64,000 nucleotides of DNA from Thiobacillus denitrificans (GCA_002343685.1 DDRS01000017.1:356128-420127); one strand, 5' to 3'; shown: positions 15,539 through 29,163, counted from the stretch's first letter. The notes: a model not told the origin generated them from the sequence alone. Program-made: numbers and translations.

Positions 15539-16312
15539 ATGAAGACAACAACAAGAATCGTGAGCCTCTTCGTATTGCTCATGTCCGGCCAATGGCCCGT
15601 GTCGGCGCTGGGCGCGCACCCCCTCCTGACGGAGGACACCGGCACCCAGGGCACCGGCCATCTTCAACTGGAATTGACGCACGATCTCAGCCACACGAAG
15701 GACGACTCCACCAACACGCGCGATCAGCGCATCAATACCGTTGTATCCATTGGCCTCACGGACACCCTCGATGTGATCGCCTCCCTGCCGCATGAGCGTC
15801 AGACCGATCGGCTGGCCAGCGCAGACACCACTGTCCAGGGATTTTCGGATATGGAGATTGCCGCCAAGTGGCGTTTCTACGACGAAGGCGCGCTGAGTTT
15901 CGCCCTGCGCCCCGGGCTGGGGTTGCCGACCGGAGACGAGGACAGAGGGTTGAGTGCGGGACACGTCACGCCCAGCCTGTTCGCCGTGATGACCTATGCA
16001 GGCGAGCCCTGGACCTTTCATGTGCACCTCGGCTATACACGCAACATCCACGACGGAACGGACGAACGGAATCACATTTACCACGCCTCGGTTGCCGCGG
16101 AATACGCGCTGGGCGAATCGCTGCGACTGGTGGGCGACGCCAGCGTGGAAAACAGCGCCGCCCGTTCGGGCCATCCCAACGAGGGTTCCATGGTGCTAGG
16201 ACTGGTCTATTCCGTCACCCCGAATCTGGATATCGATCTCGGATACCGCAAGGGCCTGACCCATTCGGCCGCGGATTCGGCATTGCTGACCGGCCTGGCC
16301 ATCCGCTTTTAG
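15539..16312 (+). CDS. Outer-membrane beta-barrel protein (transporter-like)
   Basis: A 257-aa protein with a signal peptide (basic MKTTTR, hydrophobic core, cleavage near ALGAH about residue 25) followed by alternating amphipathic strands and a C-terminal phenylalanine, the usual BAM recognition signal. It resembles the Phenol_MetA_deg/'transporter' family of small barrels, with typical phrases such as LRPGLGLPTGDED and VGDASVEN. The substrate is unknown. It stands alone between the GlcF-like and PhzF genes. Confidence 0.7.
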   Translation: MKTTTRIVSLFVLLMSGQWPVSALGAHPLLTEDTGTQGTGHLQLELTHDLSHTKDDSTNTRDQRINTVVSIGLTDTLDVIASLPHERQTDRLASADTTVQGFSDMEIAAKWRFYDEGALSFALRPGLGLPTGDEDRGLSAGHVTPSLFAVMTYAGEPWTFHVHLGYTRNIHDGTDERNHIYHASVAAEYALGESLRLVGDASVENSAARSGHPNEGSMVLGLVYSVTPNLDIDLGYRKGLTHSAADSALLTGLAIRF

Positions 16313-16376
16313 CGGCATGCCGCACGCAGGAAAAGCTTTTATACTGCCCGGTTGATTGTTGCTGGGCAGCACGACC

Positions 16377-17261
16377 ATGACGCACCCTTTCCACATCGTT
16401 GACGTTTTTGCAGAACGGCCCTACGCCGGGAATCAACTGGCAGTGGTCACCCACGCCGACGATCTCGCCGACGAAACGATGCAGCAGATCGCGACCGAGA
16501 TGAATTTCTCGGAAACGACTTTCGTCTACACTACCCCGGAGCGCGATGGTGGCCACCGGGTCAGGATATTCACGCCTGCACGGGAAATCGCCTTTGCCGG
16601 GCACCCGATCCTCGGGACGGCCTGGGTCATCCGGGAACAGATTGCACCCGGCTCCTCGGCGCCGGTACGTCTGAATCTTGCGGTTGGCCAGATCCCCGTC
16701 ACGTTCGAAACCGCTGCCGACGAAGCCGAAACCGCATGGTTTCACGCCCCCCAGGTGACGTCCGGGGCGACATCCGACCGCGAACCCGTTGCGGCGGCGC
16801 TGGGCATCTCGCCCGATGACATCGAGACGACGTCCCCCATCCAGCAGATGACCGCCGGCATTTCAGCCATGATCGTGCCCTTGCGCAGCCTCGATGCGCT
16901 ACGCCGCTGCAAACTGGATCTCGACGCCTTCGCGCCATTGGCCAGGCAAGGCCTTCCTTCGCTCGTGTACCTGTTCTGCCGCGAGACGCATCACGCCCGC
17001 AACGACCTGTGCGTCAGGTTCTTTTTCGAGGCGCACGGCGTACGCGAGGATCCGGCGACGGGCAACGGGGCCGCCTTCCTCGGCGCCTATCTCCTGGAAC
17101 ATCCGATTCTCCCCGGATCCAGCCTGTCGCTGCGCATTGAACAGGGATATGAAATGAACCGGCCTTCCCTGGTGAGGCTGCGTGCCGGCACGGCCGACGG
17201 AACCCCTGAAGTGAGTGTGGGCGGACGCGTGATTCCCGTCATCCAGGGGGACCTGCTTTGA
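16377..17261 (+). CDS. PhzF-family isomerase/epimerase
   Basis: A 294-aa PhzF-like protein with a two-fold pseudosymmetric fold. Hallmarks are the N-terminal DVFAERPYAGNQLAVV (GNQ loop), the catalytic glutamate in EMNFSETTFV (about residue 45), FAGHPILGTAWV, and the second half VREDPATGNGAAFLGAYL. The family isomerises or epimerises diverse substrates (for example dihydro-hydroxyanthranilate, diaminopimelate); the substrate here is not predictable. The ATG at 16377 matches the family start; the ribosome binding site is weak. Confidence 0.9.
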   Translation: MTHPFHIVDVFAERPYAGNQLAVVTHADDLADETMQQIATEMNFSETTFVYTTPERDGGHRVRIFTPAREIAFAGHPILGTAWVIREQIAPGSSAPVRLNLAVGQIPVTFETAADEAETAWFHAPQVTSGATSDREPVAAALGISPDDIETTSPIQQMTAGISAMIVPLRSLDALRRCKLDLDAFAPLARQGLPSLVYLFCRETHHARNDLCVRFFFEAHGVREDPATGNGAAFLGAYLLEHPILPGSSLSLRIEQGYEMNRPSLVRLRAGTADGTPEVSVGGRVIPVIQGDLL

Positions 17262-17370
17262 CGCGGAAACCCTGTCGAATCAGCCGGTTTTTTCGCGACC
17301 GACTCGCCCCCGCGGCTTGGGATCGCGCATAAATCGGATATGCTGAAAAGCTACGTCTTCTGATCGCACC

Positions 17371-18588
17371 ATGAAAGACAACATCCATCCCCTGATCCAG
17401 CACACGCCACCCGATTCGGGCAACGTCAGCATCCCGGCGCTGCGCGTGCTGTCGGAAATCACCACCAGCCTGTCCACCGATTCCAACGTCGAACAGCTGC
17501 TGGGGCGCTTCCTGTCGACCATGATCCGGCTGGCGGGCGCCCAGGCAGGGGCGGTGCGCGTCATCACCGACGACCGCACGCACTTGCGGCTGATCGGCTC
17601 GGTGGGGCTGCCGCCCGAACTGGTCGAGCACGAAAGCATCGTCAGCGTCGATTGCGGCGTATGCGGCAAGGCCGCGCGCGAGGTGACGGTGAGCAGCTGG
17701 AACAACGTCGCCTTCTGCAAGCGGCAAGCCAACGACGCCTATTTCAGCGACAGCTGCAACACCGTGGTCGCGGTGCCGCTGATGCACAAGAACCAGGTCA
17801 TGGGCGTCTACAACCTGTTCCTCGAAGAAGGCAAAACCGTTCCCGAGGATGTGCGCCTCTTGTTCCGCTCGATCAGCGAGCACCTCGGCATCGCATTGGA
17901 AAACGCACGGCTGACGCGCGAGAACATGCGCATCTCGCTGATGAACGAGCGCCAGATGCTGGCCAACCAGATCCACGATTCGCTGGCGCAGACGCTGGCC
18001 TACGCCAAGATGCGGCTCACCGTATTGAGCGACGCCATGCGCCACGAGGATTATCCCAAGGCCAATCGTTACCTCGGCGACGTCGAGGAAGCGGTCGACC
18101 TCGCCTACGCCGACCTGCGCGACCTCATCACCCAGTACCGCGACCGCATCAACCCGCGCGGCCTGGTGCCGGCGATCCAGGAAATGGCCAAGAGCTTCCG
18201 CAAGAAGGCCAATGCCGACGTCGATTTCCTCAATCTGGTGCAGGACGTCTCGCTGTCGCCCGACGAGGAGATCCAGGTCTTCCACATCATCCAGGAATCG
18301 CTCTACAACATCGCCAAGCACGCCCGCGCGCGCCATGTCGTCATCACCTTCGACCTCGAAAACGGCCAGTACATCGTCAACGTCGCCGACGACGGCGTCG
18401 GCGTGCAGAAGAAGAACGACGAATCGTCCACCCTGGGCAAGAGCTTCGGCCTGACCATCATGCGCGAGCGGGCAGCCAAGCTGAACGGCAAGCTCAGCGT
18501 GGAATCCCGCCCGGCCGGCGGCACCGTCATCCGCCTCGTCTTCCCGCAACGCGCCGCATCCCATCAGCACAGCGAGCACCCCGCATGA
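17371..18588 (+). CDS. Cytosolic GAF-domain histidine kinase (NarX/HisKA_3 type)
   Basis: A 405-aa sensor kinase without membrane helices. A GAF domain (about residues 25-180) contains four cysteines in a CxxC-x17-C-x12-C array (Cys95, 98, 116, 129). A HisKA_3 dimerisation domain follows with the phosphorylated His202 (NQIHDSLAQT), then a HATPase_c domain (ESLYNIAKHARA, VADDGVGV, SFGLTIMRERA). It phosphorylates the NarL-type regulator encoded next, with ATGA overlap. The cysteines could bind an Fe-S cluster or sense redox or reactive sulfur; that is inference. Confidence 0.9.
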   Translation: MKDNIHPLIQHTPPDSGNVSIPALRVLSEITTSLSTDSNVEQLLGRFLSTMIRLAGAQAGAVRVITDDRTHLRLIGSVGLPPELVEHESIVSVDCGVCGKAAREVTVSSWNNVAFCKRQANDAYFSDSCNTVVAVPLMHKNQVMGVYNLFLEEGKTVPEDVRLLFRSISEHLGIALENARLTRENMRISLMNERQMLANQIHDSLAQTLAYAKMRLTVLSDAMRHEDYPKANRYLGDVEEAVDLAYADLRDLITQYRDRINPRGLVPAIQEMAKSFRKKANADVDFLNLVQDVSLSPDEEIQVFHIIQESLYNIAKHARARHVVITFDLENGQYIVNVADDGVGVQKKNDESSTLGKSFGLTIMRERAAKLNGKLSVESRPAGGTVIRLVFPQRAASHQHSEHPA

Positions 18589-19250
18589 GCCTCACCCGCA
18601 TCATCCTCGTCGACGACCATACCCTGTTCCGCAAGGGACTGGCCGAGTTGCTCGAGCAGAGCGGCAGCATCGAAGTCACCGCCTTCACCGGCAATCCGGA
18701 CGATGTATCCAGGCTGCTGCGGGCGCATCGCCCCGACGTCCTCATTCTCGACCTCAACATGCCGGGAACGGACGGCATCACGCTGATGCAACAGTTGCGT
18801 GCGGAGGACTTCGACCTGCCCATCCTCATCCTCACCCTGTCGGAAGCCGAGGACGACCTCGCGCGGGCGCTGCGTGCCGGCGCCAATGGCTATCTGCTGA
18901 AAAGCATGGAACCCGACGAAGTGGTCGACGCCATCCTGCGCGCCCAGCGCGGGGAGACCGTCGTCGCGCCTGCCATGACCGCCAAGCTGGTCAAGCTGTA
19001 CGACCAGAAAGGCCAGGACGCCGGCTCCCTGCTCGACGCCCTGACCCCGCGCGAACGCGAAATCCTCACCCACCTGTCGCGCGGCGAAAGCAACAAGGCC
19101 ATCGCCCGGACCCTCGACATCAGCCACGACACCGTCAAGCTGCATGTCCGCCACATCCTCGCCAAGCTGAACCTGTCGTCGCGGGTGGAAGCGGCGGTGT
19201 TTGCCGTCGAGCACCGGGTCGCACCCGGCGGGAGAAACGAAGGGCGCTAG
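18585..19250 (+). CDS. NarL/FixJ-family response regulator
   Basis: A 221-aa regulator with a receiver domain (acidic pair D10-D11, phosphoacceptor Asp56 in LILDLNMPG, conserved Lys in LLKSM) and a C-terminal LuxR-type helix-turn-helix (LTPREREILTHLSRGESNKAIARTLDIS split over residues about 155-185). It is translationally coupled to the kinase gene (ATGA). Targets are unknown; no obvious NarL heptamer sites were identified nearby. Confidence 0.93.
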   Translation: MSLTRIILVDDHTLFRKGLAELLEQSGSIEVTAFTGNPDDVSRLLRAHRPDVLILDLNMPGTDGITLMQQLRAEDFDLPILILTLSEAEDDLARALRAGANGYLLKSMEPDEVVDAILRAQRGETVVAPAMTAKLVKLYDQKGQDAGSLLDALTPREREILTHLSRGESNKAIARTLDISHDTVKLHVRHILAKLNLSSRVEAAVFAVEHRVAPGGRNEGR

Positions 19251-19311
19251 CTGGCCGGGACACCGACCATCCGGCCGGGGAATGTTGCGGAGTCCCTCAT
19301 AGATACGAGGC

Positions 19312-21147
19312 TTATGGTGTCGCTTGCGCCGCGGCTGCAGCAAGTTCCTCCGGTTCCGGTTCCGGTTCCGGCTGCGCCAGCACCAGGCTGATCAAGGTCT
19401 GTCCAATCTGGGGCTTGATGGTCCCTTCGACCGTGAAGACCTGAAGCGCGCCCTCTTCGGTGATCAGGAACAGCGGCTGCACCTGGCCATACTGGGCTTT
19501 CAATTCCTCGAAGCCGAATTCCTCGCTCAGCCGGGTTTTCTTGACCACGGCCTCATCGGTGAACCACCGAGTCAAGGCTGCGTGCGTCATGTCCTTGCCA
19601 AACAGGAAACGACCCCGCAGATGACGTGAATGGGCCGCAAGCTGTTTCTCGTCCTCGGGCATCAGCTGGTAGGCCTGCGCACGCCCGAACAAGGGGGCGA
19701 AATGCAGCGCCGCCAGCGAATTGACATCGTCGTTGCTGGTCATGGCCATGAGTTTCCCGATCCCGCTGATCTCGACACGGTCCAGTACGGTGTCGGAAAA
19801 GATGCTGGCATAAAAGGCCGGGATGCCGGCCATGCGTGCCGCCGACACGTTGTGCTGGCTGTTGTCCACCAGCATGACGGGATAGCCTTCATCCAGGAGG
19901 ACCTTGGCCATTTCGCGAACCCAGAAGCGTCCTCCCAGAAAGAGGACGCCTTGCGGCTCGGCCTTGGCCAGGCCGAGCCGCCGCGCGACCAGCGGCGCAG
20001 TCAGGCCATACAGGGCTACGGTTCCGATGATGACGAAGAAGGTCTGCGGAACCAGCACATCCGCGTTTGCCAGCCCCACCTCCTCCATGCGCAATGCGAA
20101 CACCGACGCCACGGCAGCAGCGACGATGCCGCGCGGCGCCATCCATGAGATGAACAGCTTCTCGCGAAAACTGAGCTTGCTTCCCAGCGTGGAAGCAAAG
20201 ACGGCGGCCGGCCGCGCAATGAACACCAGGACCAGGAAAAACGCAAAACTGGCGACCCCGATCTGGTCGAGGTCCGACGGCTTGAGGTGGGCGGCCAGCA
20301 GGATGAATACGCCCGCGATCAGCAATACCCGCAGGTTTTCCTTGAACTCGACGATGTGATGAATCGGGACGGCTTTCTGGTTGGCCATGGCAAATCCCAT
20401 GATCGTCACGGCCAGCAGGCCCGACTCGGACTGCAGCAGGTTGGCGCCGGTAAAGACCGCGACGACGAACATGACGGCCACCGGGTTTTGCAGGGAATCG
20501 GGAATCAGGTCCCGTTTCAGGCACAGTCCCAGGATCAGTGCGCCCAGCAGGCCGACCAGCGTCCCGAAGGCGACGGTTTTCAGTACGCCAGTTGCCACGA
20601 CCATTCCATGTTCGGCCCCCGAGTAGGCCGTGACCTGAAACACCAGTACCGCGAGCATGGCGCCGATCGGATCGATGACGATCCCTTCCCATTTCAGGAT
20701 GGCGCCGCTCTGGCCGGTCGGCCGGATGAAGCGCAGCATCGGTCCGATGACCGTGGGGCCGGTGACCACCAGCACCGCGCCCAGCAGGATCGCCAGCGAC
20801 CAGTCGAGCCCGAGTATCCAGTGCGCCGCCAGCGTGCCGATGACCCAGGTAATGCCCGCTCCCAGCGTGACCAGCCAGGCCACCACGCCGCCGATGGCGC
20901 GAAACTCCTTCACCGACAGGCTGAGACCGCCTTCGAACAGGATCACCGCGACCGCGAGCGAGACCACCGGATACAGCAGCGATCCCAACAGCTCGCCGGG
21001 ATGGATCCAACCCAATATCGGCCCGGCCACGATCCCGAATACCAGAAGCAACAGGATCGAGGGGATGCGCACGCGCCAGCCCAGCCACTGGGCGGCAATA
21101 CCCAGGATGACGACGGCACTGAGGCTGACCAGGGCGTGTTCAACCAT
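19312..21147 (-). CDS. CPA1-family Na+(K+)/H+ antiporter with cytosolic nucleotide-binding domain
   Basis: A 611-aa protein: about 12 membrane helices (residues 1-390) of the monovalent cation:proton antiporter type, with an EGGLSL segment and the WEGIVIDPIGA segment typical of CPA1 exchangers, then a TrkA-N/RCK-like Rossmann domain (GVLFLGGRFWVREMAKVLLDEGYPVMLVDNS) and a further C-terminal domain. The C-terminus is Pro/Glu-rich (QPEPEPEPEE). It exports Na+ or K+ against protons and may help pH homeostasis in an acid-producing sulfur oxidiser. Confidence 0.88.
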   Translation of the reverse strand: MVEHALVSLSAVVILGIAAQWLGWRVRIPSILLLLVFGIVAGPILGWIHPGELLGSLLYPVVSLAVAVILFEGGLSLSVKEFRAIGGVVAWLVTLGAGITWVIGTLAAHWILGLDWSLAILLGAVLVVTGPTVIGPMLRFIRPTGQSGAILKWEGIVIDPIGAMLAVLVFQVTAYSGAEHGMVVATGVLKTVAFGTLVGLLGALILGLCLKRDLIPDSLQNPVAVMFVVAVFTGANLLQSESGLLAVTIMGFAMANQKAVPIHHIVEFKENLRVLLIAGVFILLAAHLKPSDLDQIGVASFAFFLVLVFIARPAAVFASTLGSKLSFREKLFISWMAPRGIVAAAVASVFALRMEEVGLANADVLVPQTFFVIIGTVALYGLTAPLVARRLGLAKAEPQGVLFLGGRFWVREMAKVLLDEGYPVMLVDNSQHNVSAARMAGIPAFYASIFSDTVLDRVEISGIGKLMAMTSNDDVNSLAALHFAPLFGRAQAYQLMPEDEKQLAAHSRHLRGRFLFGKDMTHAALTRWFTDEAVVKKTRLSEEFGFEELKAQYGQVQPLFLITEEGALQVFTVEGTIKPQIGQTLISLVLAQPEPEPEPEELAAAAAQATP

Positions 21148-21188
21148 GCATTACGCCCCATTCTCTCGACATGGTGCTCGGCATCCGT

Positions 21189-22202
21189 TCAGGACCAGAC
21201 ACCCGGCTTCGGAGTAAAACTGTCCAGCACGCGCAGGTAGCTCGCGCGCGCGACGAGCGAGGGATCGGGCAGGTTCTTCTGGCTCATGCTGCCCTTCAGC
21301 TCGGCGATCGAGGCGTATTCCTTTTCCTCCATCCAGTTCTGCATCGCCGCGAGAATCCCGGTCAGCTTGTCGGGACCGTGCTGCAGCAGGCATGAGGCCA
21401 GGTGCACGACGTCGGCGCCGGCCAATAAGAGTTTCAGTGCCTCACTCTCGCTATGGACGCCGCCGGTGGCGGCAAGCGTCAGGCGGGTGCGGCCGTACAA
21501 GATAGCGATCCAGCGGATGCGCAACAGGGCCTCTTCGGCCGACGAGAGATGCAGCTGGTCGGTCATGTGCATCTCGTCGAGATCGATGTCGGGCTGGTAG
21601 AAACGATTGAACACGGCGACGCCATTCGCGCCGGCCGCTTCGAGTTGGCGCACGAAATGCGGCAGCGACGAAAAGAAAGGCGACAGCTTCATGATAATGG
21701 GCAGGCTCACCACGCGACGCAGTTCGGTCAACAGGTCGATGTAGCGCGCCTCGACGGCTTCGCCTGCGGCGTGCATGTCGGCGGCGACGTGGTAGACGTT
21801 GAGTTCGAGCGCATCGGCGCCGGCCTGTTCCAGTGCACGCCCGAGTTCCACCCAGCCCGACGGCGACACGCCGTTGAGGCTCGCCACCACGGGAATCTCC
21901 AGGCGCCGCTTGAGCTGGTGCAGGTGCGACAGATAACGCTCGAGGCCGCCCCGGAACTCGCCATGGCCGGGTAGAAAACTTTCCGCTTCGCCATGGCCGA
22001 TGTCGGCATGCAACAGGAAGCGGTCGAGCATCGCGTCCTCCGCGCAGAGTTCCTCCTCGAACAGCGAATACATCACCAGCGCGGCCGCCCCGGCGTCCTC
22101 CAGCCGCAAAGCGGTGTCGAGGTCGCGCGACAGCGGCGAGGCCGAGGGCACCAGCGGATTCTTGAGCGTGAGGCCGAGATAGTCGGTGGAAAGGTCGATC
22201 AT
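21189..22202 (-). CDS. Dihydroorotate dehydrogenase-like flavoprotein
   Basis: A 337-aa FMN TIM-barrel protein of the dihydroorotate dehydrogenase superfamily (LSTDYLGLTLKNPLVPSASPLS; MKLSPFFSS; AVFNRFYQPDIDLD; LAATGGVHS). It lacks a clear pyrimidine-pathway context. Genes of this type recurrently follow nifJ, as here, where only 1 bp separates the stop of nifJ and this ATG, so a partner role with pyruvate:ferredoxin oxidoreductase is likely. Start at 22202 is chosen for GGAG upstream and the family N-terminus. Confidence 0.85.
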   Translation of the reverse strand: MIDLSTDYLGLTLKNPLVPSASPLSRDLDTALRLEDAGAAALVMYSLFEEELCAEDAMLDRFLLHADIGHGEAESFLPGHGEFRGGLERYLSHLHQLKRRLEIPVVASLNGVSPSGWVELGRALEQAGADALELNVYHVAADMHAAGEAVEARYIDLLTELRRVVSLPIIMKLSPFFSSLPHFVRQLEAAGANGVAVFNRFYQPDIDLDEMHMTDQLHLSSAEEALLRIRWIAILYGRTRLTLAATGGVHSESEALKLLLAGADVVHLASCLLQHGPDKLTGILAAMQNWMEEKEYASIAELKGSMSQKNLPDPSLVARASYLRVLDSFTPKPGVWS

Positions 22203-22203
22203 G

Positions 22204-25788
<3,585 letters not shown>

Positions 25789-25938
25789 AAGGGACTCTTA
25801 CAGGATAACTCCGTCCTTTATTCTAGACGCGACGCGCGAATGGGCCAGCCTCCCCGTGACGATAAACGCATCGGGAAATGAATTTGCATCCAGTACACTG
25901 ACTCCTCTTGTTCGCTGCAGCCCTGCCTGCACACTGCC

Positions 25939-27645
25939 ATGCCCCACAGCGTCGAACTCATCACCACCATTGCTGCCGCGCTTGGCCTGGCGCTGATATT
26001 CGGTTTCATTGCCGTTCGCTTGCGGCTGCCCGCACTGGTCGGTTATCTGCTGGCCGGCATCGTGATCGGCCCCTACACCCCGGGCTTCGTGGCGGATACC
26101 GCGCTCGCGGGCCAGCTCGCGGAAATCGGGGTCATGCTGCTGATGTTTGGCGTGGGCCTGCATTTCTCGCTCGACGACCTGCTGTCGGTGAAGAAGATCG
26201 CCCTGCCCGGCGCCGTAGTCCAGATTGCCGTGGCGACTGCGATGGGCGTAGCACTGGCCAGCTGGTGGGGCTGGAATCTGATGGCCGGCATCGTGTTCGG
26301 CCTGTCGCTGTCGGTCGCGAGTACGGTGGTGCTGCTGAAGGCGCTGGAAAGCCTGGGTGCGCTGGCCACGCCGAACGGCCGCATCGCAGTGGGCTGGCTG
26401 ATCGTGGAAGACCTGGTGATGGTGATGGTGCTCGTATTGCTGCCGCCGCTGGCCCAGGTGTTCGGCAACACCCCTGGGACGACAAGTGGTCATTCGCTGG
26501 TGGCTACGTTGGCGATCACGCTCGGAGAGGTTGCGCTGTTCATCGGATTGATGCTGGTCGTTGGGCGGCGCTTTTTCCCCTGGCTACTGTGGCAGGTGGC
26601 CCGCACCGGCTCGCGCGAACTGTTCACGCTGTGCGTGGTGGCTGCTGCACTCGGTATTGCCTATGGTTCGTCCGTGCTGTTCGGCGTCTCTTTTGCGCTG
26701 GGCGCATTCTTTGCCGGCATGGTGCTGCGCGAATCGGCGTTGAGCTACCGGGCCGCCGAGGAAACATTGCCGTTGCGGGATGCTTTTGCCGTACTGTTCT
26801 TCGTCTCGGTCGGCATGTTGTTCGATCCGAGCGTATTGCTGAAGCAGCCGCTGCAAGTACTCGCCGTGGTTGCCATCATCGTGTTCGGCAAGTCATTGGC
26901 GGCGTTTCTGCTGGTACTGGCGTTCCGCTACCCGCTCAATACCGCGCTGACCGTCTCGGCGAGCCTCGCGCAGATCGGCGAATTCTCCTTCATCCTGGCC
27001 GGCCTGGGCGTGATGCTCGGGGTGCTGCCTGCCGAGGGGCAAAGCCTCATTCTGGCCGGCGCGCTGATTTCGATTGCGCTCAATCCGCTGGTGTTTACGG
27101 TCATCGAGCCTGCACAGACGTGGATCCGCGCACGTTCGAAACTGGCGCGCACACTGGAGCAACGCGACGACCCGCTGGCCGAACTGCCCGCCGACGTCAC
27201 GTCGCACACGCTCACCGGCCACATCGTACTGGCGGGATACGGCCGCGTCGGCCGTCATATCGCGGAAGCACTCGATACCCAGGGCCAGCCCTATGTGGTT
27301 GCCGAACAGCAGCGCGAGGAAGTGGAAAAACTGCGTACCCGCGGCATTCACGCCGTTGTCGGGGACGCCTCCGAACCGGCCGTCCTGATCCAGGCACACA
27401 TCGCACGCGCGCTGATGCTGGTCATCGCCATTCCCGATGCCTTCCAGGCGCGCAAGATGATCGAGATCGCCCGCACGCTCAACCCACGCATCCACATCCT
27501 GGTGCGTAGCCATTGTGAAGACGAAGCTGCGCTGCTACGGCGCGAGCAAAGCGTGGATGTCCTGGTGGGGGAACGTGAGCTGGCGAACAGCATGGTGCGC
27601 CACGTGAGCGAATGCATGAAGGGACCGGCCGAGGCACACGTCTAA
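25939..27645 (+). CDS. ybaL: CPA2-family cation:proton antiporter, YbaL type
   Basis: A 568-aa protein with about 12 membrane helices (GYLLAGIVIGPYTPGFVADT; LMFGVGLHFSLDDL) and a C-terminal TrkA-N domain starting GHIVLAGYGRVGRHIAEAL (about residue 430). The order and the N-terminal wording are close to E. coli YbaL, a KefB/KefC relative; the ligand gating is probably nucleotide-based, not glutathione. It starts at an ATG inside a divergent promoter region with nifJ. Confidence 0.88.
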   Translation: MPHSVELITTIAAALGLALIFGFIAVRLRLPALVGYLLAGIVIGPYTPGFVADTALAGQLAEIGVMLLMFGVGLHFSLDDLLSVKKIALPGAVVQIAVATAMGVALASWWGWNLMAGIVFGLSLSVASTVVLLKALESLGALATPNGRIAVGWLIVEDLVMVMVLVLLPPLAQVFGNTPGTTSGHSLVATLAITLGEVALFIGLMLVVGRRFFPWLLWQVARTGSRELFTLCVVAAALGIAYGSSVLFGVSFALGAFFAGMVLRESALSYRAAEETLPLRDAFAVLFFVSVGMLFDPSVLLKQPLQVLAVVAIIVFGKSLAAFLLVLAFRYPLNTALTVSASLAQIGEFSFILAGLGVMLGVLPAEGQSLILAGALISIALNPLVFTVIEPAQTWIRARSKLARTLEQRDDPLAELPADVTSHTLTGHIVLAGYGRVGRHIAEALDTQGQPYVVAEQQREEVEKLRTRGIHAVVGDASEPAVLIQAHIARALMLVIAIPDAFQARKMIEIARTLNPRIHILVRSHCEDEAALLRREQSVDVLVGERELANSMVRHVSECMKGPAEAHV

Positions 27646-27718
27646 GTGCGCCGCCTTTCGATCCGATATTCGGCCGCGGTAGCCGGCCGGCCCTGGAACC
27701 GCGTATCGGCCGAACGAT

Positions 27719-29158
27719 TCAGCGCAAGTGATCCACCGCCTCGAGAGGGGTGGGATGGGCCTGCTCGCTGTGCAGCTCGGGCTGGTACCAGCCGAGCTTC
27801 TCGCGCAGCTTGACCACATTGCCGACGATGATGAGTGTCGGCGCCTTGAGCCCGGCCTGCTCGGCCAGCTTGGGCAACGTGGTGAGATCGCCGGTAATGA
27901 CGCGTTGCGTCGGCAGCGTGCCATGCTGGATGATGGCCGCCGGCGTGTCGGCGGTCAGGCCATGCTTGATCAGCGCCTCGCACAACAGCGGCAGGCCTTT
28001 CAGCCCCATGTAGATCACGATGGTCTGGTCCTTGCGCGCGATGCCCTCCCAGTTCATGTTGAAGGTGTTTTCCTTCAGATGTCCGGTAACGAAAGCAACC
28101 GACTGCGCGTAATCGCGATGCGTAAGCGGAATCCCGGCGTAGGACGCCACACCGGCGGCGGCGGTGATGCCCGGCACCACCTGGAACGGCACGCCGTGCT
28201 CGACCAGGGTTTCGATCTCCTCGCCGCCGCGGCCGAAGATGAAGGGGTCGCCGCCCTTGAGCCGCAGCGTGCGCTTGCCTTCCTTGGCCAGACGCACCAG
28301 CATCAGGTTGATCTCTTCCTGCGGCACGGCGTGGTCGTCCCGCTCCTTGCCGACGTAGATGCGCTCGGCGTCGCGGCGGCACATGTCGAGGATGGGCGGC
28401 GAGACCAGGCGATCGTAGACGATCACGTCGGCCTGCTGCATCAGGCGCAGGGCGCGGAAGGTGAGCAGGTCGGGATTGCCCGGGCCGGCACCGACCAGAT
28501 AGACTTCGCCGCGGCTGATCGTATGCTCGGCGCCGTCCCGGATCATGGCCTGGAGTTGCGCCTCGGCCTCGACGTCGCGGCCGGAGAACACCATTTCGGC
28601 GACCGGCGAGAGGAACACTTTTTCCCAGAACGCGCGACGCTGTTCCGGCTTGATCGCAGCACGCACGCGATCCTTGTAGCGCGAAGCCAGTGCGCTCAGG
28701 CGACCGTAGGCAGCTGGGACCAGGGTTTCCAGCCGCGCCCGCAGCATGCGCGCGAGTACCGGCGATTCGCCCCCGCTCGAGACCGCCACCATGATCGGCG
28801 AGCGGTCGATGATCGACGGCAGGATGAAGCTGCACAATGCCGGCTTGTCGGCCACGTTGACCGGGATGTGGCGCGCGCGCGCGGCGTCGGCGACAAGCTT
28901 GGCTGCGGCCGCATCCTCCTCGACCACGATCACCGCATCCTTGCCATCGAGCAGATCGGGCGTAAAGGCATCCGCAACCCGATTCAGGCAATCGGCATGT
29001 GGCAGACGTTCAAAGCCTTCATGCAGGGCGGGGGCGGCGACATCGACGCGCGCACCGGCACGCAGCAGCAGTTCGGCCTTGCGTGCGGCAGTCTCGGAAC
29101 CGCCCACCAACAGGCAGTGGCGGTCGCGCAGGTCGAGGAAAATCGGCAGGTAGTTCAT
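27719..29158 (-). CDS. cysG: Siroheme synthase (multifunctional CysG)
   Basis: A 479-aa fusion: N-terminal precorrin-2 dehydrogenase/ferrochelatase (CysG-A; LPIFLDLRDRHCLLVGGSETAARK NAD motif, residues 4-27, VNVADKPALCSFILPSI) and C-terminal uroporphyrinogen-III methyltransferase (VYLVGAGPGNPDLLT; GGDPFIFGRGGEE; VPGITAAAG). It makes siroheme, precursor of the siroheme amide of DsrAB. Only 5 bp separate dsrR from its ATG, so it is the distal gene of the dsr transcript. Linking siroheme supply to DsrN and DsrAB is the natural reading. Confidence 0.94.
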   Translation of the reverse strand: MNYLPIFLDLRDRHCLLVGGSETAARKAELLLRAGARVDVAAPALHEGFERLPHADCLNRVADAFTPDLLDGKDAVIVVEEDAAAAKLVADAARARHIPVNVADKPALCSFILPSIIDRSPIMVAVSSGGESPVLARMLRARLETLVPAAYGRLSALASRYKDRVRAAIKPEQRRAFWEKVFLSPVAEMVFSGRDVEAEAQLQAMIRDGAEHTISRGEVYLVGAGPGNPDLLTFRALRLMQQADVIVYDRLVSPPILDMCRRDAERIYVGKERDDHAVPQEEINLMLVRLAKEGKRTLRLKGGDPFIFGRGGEEIETLVEHGVPFQVVPGITAAAGVASYAGIPLTHRDYAQSVAFVTGHLKENTFNMNWEGIARKDQTIVIYMGLKGLPLLCEALIKHGLTADTPAAIIQHGTLPTQRVITGDLTTLPKLAEQAGLKAPTLIIVGNVVKLREKLGWYQPELHSEQAHPTPLEAVDHLR

Positions 29159-29163
29159 GGGAT

